This document shows, one piece after another, positions 6,468 through 7,418 of a stretch of DNA of 7,418 nucleotides. The notes beneath the pieces are model-generated. The model was not told the DNA's origin, did no database searches, and saw nothing but the letters and a program-made list of their open reading frames with translations. The position numbers and the translations under genes were made by a program. Source of the stretch: an uncultured Opitutia bacterium. Its GTDB lineage: Bacteria; Verrucomicrobiota; Verrucomicrobiia; Opitutales; UBA953. The stretch spans positions 1 through 7,418 of the forward strand of contig CAIKRN010000164.1 of assembly GCA_903829855.1 (NCBI GenBank). Reading direction: 5' to 3'. Positions within the stretch are counted from its first letter, which is position 1. Every line of letters begins with the position of its first letter.

Positions 6468-6495
6468 CCCCTGCCCCCCTCCCTTTGTTTGCCCC
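6468..6495 (-). other. G-rich tract just after the DUF1592-family stop codon
   Basis: On the minus strand four G-runs of 4, 3, 6 and 4 bases are separated by loops of 8, 1 and 2 bases, beginning 8 bases after the stop codon at 6506-6504. The octamer GCAGGGGC occurs at both ends as a direct repeat. The run pattern could form a G-quadruplex in DNA or RNA and might affect transcript ends. No ordinary hairpin terminator is visible between this gene and the next. Strand composition alone could also explain it. Confidence 0.35.
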
Positions 6496-6503
6496 TGCGC
6501 GGC

Positions 6504-7418
6504 TTAGCGGGAGCGGAAGAGGTCGCTGGTCAGACACTCGACGACGAGGCTGCGCATTCCGAGGCCCTGCTGCTTCACCTTCTCGTGGATGCGGTCGACG
6601 GCGAATTCGTCAGCCGGCTCCATGAGGCGACCAGTGCTATAGGCCAGTAGCGAGCGGATGAGGTGGCGGGTGAACTGGTCCTCGCGATTGTCGTGCAGGA
6701 TATCGCGGAAGCCGGCGAAGTCCTGGTAGGTCTTACCGGAGGCGAACTCGCCGGTGGTGTCGATCTTTGGCGCCGCGCCCTTCTTCGGTTTAGGATAGGT
6801 AGTGCGCCAGCGGCCGACCGCATCAAAAGCCTCCAGGCTGAAGCCGAGCGGATCGATCTTGCGATGGCACTCGGCGCAGGTGCGGTCGATGCTATGCTTG
6901 GCGAGACGCTCGCGAATGGTGGTCGTGCCGCTAACGTCGGGTTCGATGGCGGGCACGGTATCCGGCGGGGGCGGCGGCTTGACGCCGAGGATGTTCTCGC
7001 TGATCCAGGCGCCGCGGGTGACCGGCGAAGTTTCCACGCCGTTGGCGCTGACCGTCAGCACGGCCGCCATGCCGAGCAGGCCGCCGCGGCGCGGGTTGTC
7101 CTTGAGGCTGACCTTTTGGAAGCCGTCGGCCAGGCGCAGGGTCTTCTGCTCGGGCAGGTCGTAGAGCTTGGCCAGCTTCTTATCGATGAAGCTGTGGTCC
7201 GCGTGCAGGAACTGGCTCACCGGCCGGTTCTCCTTGAGCATGTCGCGGAAGAACAGGCGCACCTCGGTCTTCATCGACGCCGGTAGGTCCTCGGCGTAGT
7301 AGGCACGATTCGTCTCGCGCGGCGGTGGCATGCCTCCGAGGTCGCGCAGGTTGAGCCAGCTGTCGAGGAAGCCATTGACGAAGCCGTTGACGCGTTCATC
7401 GGACAGCAGGCGGTCGAT
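6504..7418 (-). CDS. DUF1592-DUF1588-DUF1585 protein, C-terminal part; 5' end outside window
   Basis: An open frame enters at the window edge (7418) and runs 304 codons to a TAA at 6506-6504. No start codon need lie in the window: the 29 residues before the first in-frame Met (7331) already fit the family (IDRLLSDERVNGFVNGFL, then DSWLNLRDLGG). Visible domains in order are the end of DUF1592 (about 1-90), DUF1588 (about 110-210; RRGGLLGMAAVLTVSANG, NILGVKPPPPPDTVP, then CAECH with Cys181, Cys184 and His185 in CAECHRKIDPLGFSLEAFD) and DUF1585 (about 230-302; FTRHLIRSLLAYSTGRL and the closing CLTSDLFRSR). Full-length relatives usually begin with a PSCyt1-type cytochrome region and DUF1587 and are exported PVC proteins of unknown reaction, probably binding haem. 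The usual DUF1552 partner does not follow it here; the next gene downstream is a PSCyt-PSD1 protein 154 bases away with its own promoter-like block. Confidence 0.93.
   Translation of the reverse strand: MDRLLSDERVNGFVNGFLDSWLNLRDLGGMPPPRETNRAYYAEDLPASMKTEVRLFFRDMLKENRPVSQFLHADHSFIDKKLAKLYDLPEQKTLRLADGFQKVSLKDNPRRGGLLGMAAVLTVSANGVETSPVTRGAWISENILGVKPPPPPDTVPAIEPDVSGTTTIRERLAKHSIDRTCAECHRKIDPLGFSLEAFDAVGRWRTTYPKPKKGAAPKIDTTGEFASGKTYQDFAGFRDILHDNREDQFTRHLIRSLLAYSTGRLMEPADEFAVDRIHEKVKQQGLGMRSLVVECLTSDLFRSR

Noticed and set aside
5636..6625. Further plus-strand open frames near the 5' end of the PSCyt-PSD1 gene, some crossing the intergenic region
   Set aside because: Their translations are mirror-frame readings of the conserved PSCyt region and show no independent similarity, signal peptide or ribosome site.

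Overview
The window is a high-GC stretch in which all five genes are on the minus strand: three complete and two cut by the window edges. Every gene belongs to families hugely expanded in Planctomycetota and Verrucomicrobiota (the PVC group): PSCyt1/PSCyt2(DUF1549)/PSD1(DUF1553) cytochrome-like proteins, a DUF1501 Tat-exported protein, a DUF1080 (3-keto-disaccharide hydrolase family) protein and a DUF1592/DUF1588/DUF1585 protein. This points firmly to a PVC bacterium. I lean to Verrucomicrobiota but cannot separate the two phyla from this sequence alone. No rRNA, tRNA, CRISPR, insertion sequence or phage feature is visible, and no gene-free stretch exceeds about 160 bases.

Layout in the direction of transcription (high to low coordinates): (1) 7418-6504, the C-terminal 304 residues of a DUF1592-DUF1588-DUF1585 protein with one CxxCH site. 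(2) 6503-6350, an intergenic region with a G-rich tract and a promoter-like block. (3) 6349-3428, a complete 973-residue PSCyt1-PSCyt2-PSD1 protein with two CxxCH sites and an NPCBM-like carbohydrate-binding module in the middle. (4) 3419-1965, a DUF1501 protein starting 8 bases after the previous stop. (5) 1889-906, a secreted DUF1080 protein. (6) 905-750, a second intergenic region. (7) 749-1, the N-terminal 249 residues of a second PSCyt1-PSCyt2 protein, about two thirds identical to the first over its opening 120 residues.

Genes 3 to 5 look like one transcription unit of exported proteins: a c-type-cytochrome-like protein that may bind glycan, its usual DUF1501 partner, and a predicted 3-keto-glycoside-cleaving enzyme. 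A role in extracytoplasmic carbohydrate breakdown coupled to oxidation is a reasonable inference, but no substrate can be named from the sequence.

The least expected signal is regulatory. The two PSCyt paralogues share an upstream architecture: a 17-base block differing at one position, then exactly 18 bases, then GTAGC, then exactly 18 bases, then a -10-like hexamer, then 25 to 32 bases to the ATG. The intervening bases are not conserved. This suggests a common promoter plus regulator site and hence co-regulation of the two modules.
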